Below the pieces are notes generated by a model that did not search any database, was not told the DNA's origin, and saw only the letters and a program-made list of their open reading frames with translations. The translations under genes were made by a program, and so were the position numbers. This document shows, in pieces, positions 61,400-64,000 of a DNA stretch of 64,000 nt; the stretch's first letter is position 1; each line of letters begins with the position of its first letter. Source of the DNA: Mytilus californianus (lineage: Eukaryota; Mollusca; Bivalvia; Mytilida; Mytilidae); contig NW_026262679.1 in NCBI RefSeq assembly GCF_021869535.1, positions 82,085,143 through 82,149,142 on the forward strand, written 5' to 3'.

Positions 61400-61710
61400 G
61401 GTTCACGTATTGCTTTTCTTTTTTTTAAAGAAGGCAACTTGTTTTTCAGTTAACATTTACAGACAGTCTGGGATTAAATTTTTTTGACATGATAAATTTG
61501 TAAACCTTCATGGATTGTTATGAAACTTGGACAGAAGCTAATCTTCAAGACCAAGAAATAGCATCTAAAGAAAAAGTTTGATTTTTTTTAAATTCTGTAT
61601 TTCATTGATAAATGGACTCACTTTTTAAGTCAATATTACATTTTTACACTGACAGCAGCAATCGCAGACGAGAAACAGGATTCCGCGGAAACGCTTACGA
61701 ATTTTTGTAT
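61400..61710 (+). repeat. Tandem-core repeat, second subfamily, right-end fragment
   Basis: It contains CAGTTAACATTTACAGACAG, AACTTGGACAGAAGCT and AATGGACTCACTTTT monomer words and ends GCAGACGAGAAACAGGATTC then CGCGGAAACGCTTACG. This is the right arm seen at 40735-40772. The left arm is absent. Confidence 0.7.
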
Positions 61711-62372
61711 CAACATTGTCTTCAGGTACACTATACAGGAGCGAATAAAATTAGTTTGAAACTAATTTTTATGGGTTTATACTGAATTGTATAATTTGAA
61801 TTATGTATGCGACATGAAATAATGTAACACATTTATCCCATTTTCTATTTTCCGAACCTGGATTTATTGACAGGTGAATGCTTGACGTCCAGTGGCAAAT
61901 GTTTCATGCATGTTCACTGAGTACGATAATGAATTAAACAATACATCAAGTTATATAAAAATAGGTAAATGTGATGTAATGGATAAACAGGGATGCAGAG
62001 CGGGGGTTTGTACTGCCACTAGAAAAAAGGTAATGTTAGATAAAACCAAAGTTGTCTTTTGGACCCAAATTAATTTAACAAGAAAATAGAACTTTTAATT
62101 TTGCAAAAGCATGCGTGAACAAATTTCCCCTTGAACTATTTCACATCACAGACACCTTCAACAAGCCTTTCACTCTTTGTGAAAATTGACAGAATCACAG
62201 ATTCATGAACGTTTAGGTTATAGCAATAGAATAGTTTATCTACAAAAAATTGATCAAATTATAAATGCCTCTTAATGGCTCGACATTTGTTTAAGAATAT
62301 CATTCGTTGCAGAAAAAAAATGTAAAATTTAAAATATTCTATGGAAAATATGTTCAATAATATTTAAAGTTT
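61711..62372. other. Intergenic, nothing recognised
   Basis: A short open frame (61892-62089) has no recognisable domain and is not annotated. Otherwise plain AT-rich sequence. Confidence 0.45.
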
Positions 62373-63530
62373 TTTTGTCGAGCCTGCGACTTCTGTCGCA
62401 GAAAGCGAGACATAGGGATAGTGATTCGGCGGCGGCAACGGCGGCGTTGACAAACTTCTTAAAAGCTTAATATTTCAGAAGGTAGAAGATTCGGATGCTT
62501 AATACTTTGTATATAGATGCCTTATGTTATGAAGTTTCCGTCTGTCATATGTCCACTGTCCTTGACCTCATTTTCATGGTTCAGTGACTACTTGAAAAAA
62601 GTTAAGATTTTTAGTATTTAGTATGTGCGTACCTTGCAAGGTCTTCCTGCTGTCATACTGTTTTCATTTGACCCCAACCTAATTTCATGGATCAGTAAAC
62701 AAGGTTAAGTTTTCGTGGTCAAGTCCATATCTCAGATACTATAAGCAATAGGTCTACTATATTTGGTGTATGGAATGATTGTAAAGTATACATGTCCAAC
62801 TGGCAGGTGTCATCTGACCTTGACCTCATTTTCATCGTTCAGTGGTTAAAATTAAGTTTTTGTGTTTTGGTCTGTTTTTCTAGTACTGTATGCAATAGGT
62901 CAACTATATTTGGTGTATGAAAATATTTTACGATGTACATGTCAGTCTGGCAGTTTTTATTTGACCTTGACCTCATTTTTACGGTTCATTGCTCAATCTA
63001 AGTTTTTGTGTTGTGGTCTGTTTTTCTTAAACTATAAGAAATAGGTCACTTATATTTGGTGTATGGAATAATTGTAAGGTGTATATGTCTGTCTTGCAGT
63101 TATCATCTGACCATGACCTTATTTTTATGGTTTATTGGTCAATGGTAAGATTTCCTGGATAAGTTTGTTTCTTAGATACTATATACAATAAGTCAACTAC
63201 ATTTGATCAATAAAATGATTGTAAGATGTACATGTCTGTTTGGCAGGTATCATCTGACCTTTACCTCATTTTCATGGTCCATTAGTCAATATAAAGTTTT
63301 CATGGTTTGGTCTGTTTCTTGTATACTATAAGCAATAGGTCAAGTATATTCAGTGTATGGAATGATTGCAAGTGTACATGTATTTCTGTCTTAGTTTATC
63401 TGACCTTGACTAATTTTACTGGGTCATGTTAAGTTTATGTGATACTTGTAGTAAAACTTTATATTTAGGACTATCAACATGAAATCAATGGTCAGTAAAG
63501 CAGGCGAAACATTTCAGCGTGTGCATTCTT
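62373..63530 (+). repeat. Tandem-core repeat family, long copy
   Basis: The left arm is TTGTCGAGCCTGCGACTTCT then GTCGCAGAAAGCGAGACATA and a GGCGGCGGCAACGGCGGCG run. About six core monomers follow (CATCTGACCTTGACCTCATT, TATTTGGTGTATGGAATGAT). The right arm is AAAGCAGGCGAAACATTTCA then GCGTGTGCATTCTTC. Confidence 0.9.
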
Positions 63531-63860
63531 CTAGAGTTGTGGTATGTTTATCAGATACCATAAGCAATGGACCAACTATATTTTGTATGTGGAATGATTG
63601 GTAAGGGGTAAATGTCTGTCTGGCAGGGTTAACCTGACCTTGATCTCATTTTAATGGTCCATTGGTCAATATTAAGTTTTCATGGTTTTGTCTATTTCGC
63701 GGATACTGTAAGCAATATAGGTCGACTATATATGGTGTATGGAATGATTGTTATGTGTATATATCCGATTGGCATGGACACCATTGTCATAATTCATTTC
63801 TCAGGTTATGGTAAAATGTACTCACAGAAATTTGGCATTACATTAAAAAAGGGTTAAAAT
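63531..63860 (+). repeat. Extra core monomers beyond the right arm
   Basis: One to two further monomers (GTGTATGGAATGATTG, ACCTGACCTTGATCTCATTT) lie outside the right arm of the 62373 copy. They are remains of an older copy that received the insertion or of a broken second copy. The window ends in unremarkable AT-rich sequence. Confidence 0.65.
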
Positions 63861-64000
63861 TGATAAACATTTTAGATACATGGTTTGGGTGTCTTTAAAT
63901 GAAAATGTGTTATTGTCCTTCACAATCTTAATATAAGCCCAATTCACCAATCAAAAATCAACATCATTAATTTTCTCGTGTTTAAATTAAACGAAGCAAT

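Noticed and set aside
1-64000. tRNA, rRNA or other structured RNA genes
   Set aside because: I scanned by eye for tRNA box motifs and rRNA words and found nothing convincing. A covariance-model search would be decisive.

Overview
The window looks like nuclear DNA of a marine bivalve, most likely a mussel (Mytilus or a close relative). This rests on AT-rich, repeat-dense sequence, GT-AG splice signals, and several dispersed repeats I recognise as typical of bivalve genomes. The species is inferred, not proven. There is no bacterial or viral gene, no CRISPR array, and no rRNA or tRNA gene that I can support.

Layout. 1-12.6 kb is gene-poor and holds miniature DNA transposons: an inverted-repeat element at 2472-3255, an element with minisatellite ends at 5593-7205, a TTAA-flanked element at 8888-9600 and a small hAT-like element at 12358-12582. 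From 12.66 to 33 kb lies a six-unit tandem array. Each unit carries three to five short exon-like blocks on the + strand, called A to E here, with well-formed splice sites. The units differ in length because later mobile elements landed in units 2, 4, 5 and 6. The last unit ends with an AATAAA signal near 32973. This is the most gene-like host sequence here and the main point of interest. Splice sites are kept in every unit, but exon lengths drift by 1-2 bases, so the array may be a decaying or non-coding duplicated gene end.

33-48.5 kb is a mosaic of dispersed repeats, many with one design: a distinct left arm, tandem monomers of about 160-195 bp (about 500 bp in one case) and a distinct right arm. 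This resembles the pearl/Helitron-like non-autonomous elements known from bivalves. Several are nested inside each other. 48.5-53.8 kb is a damaged non-LTR retrotransposon (LINE) on the minus strand, with ORF1, an apurinic-type endonuclease and a reverse transcriptase. It has a nonsense codon between the endonuclease and RT regions and a frame break in ORF1.

54.2-54.6 kb is a CpG-richer patch with YY1-like, ETS and CACGTGAC motifs and a donor splice site, so it may be a TATA-less promoter with a first exon. 54.86-59.03 kb is a recent head-to-tail duplication of a 2.08 kb segment. 59-64 kb is intergenic sequence ending in more copies of the tandem-core repeat family.

The only long open reading frames belong to the LINE. 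No complete host protein-coding gene can be assigned.
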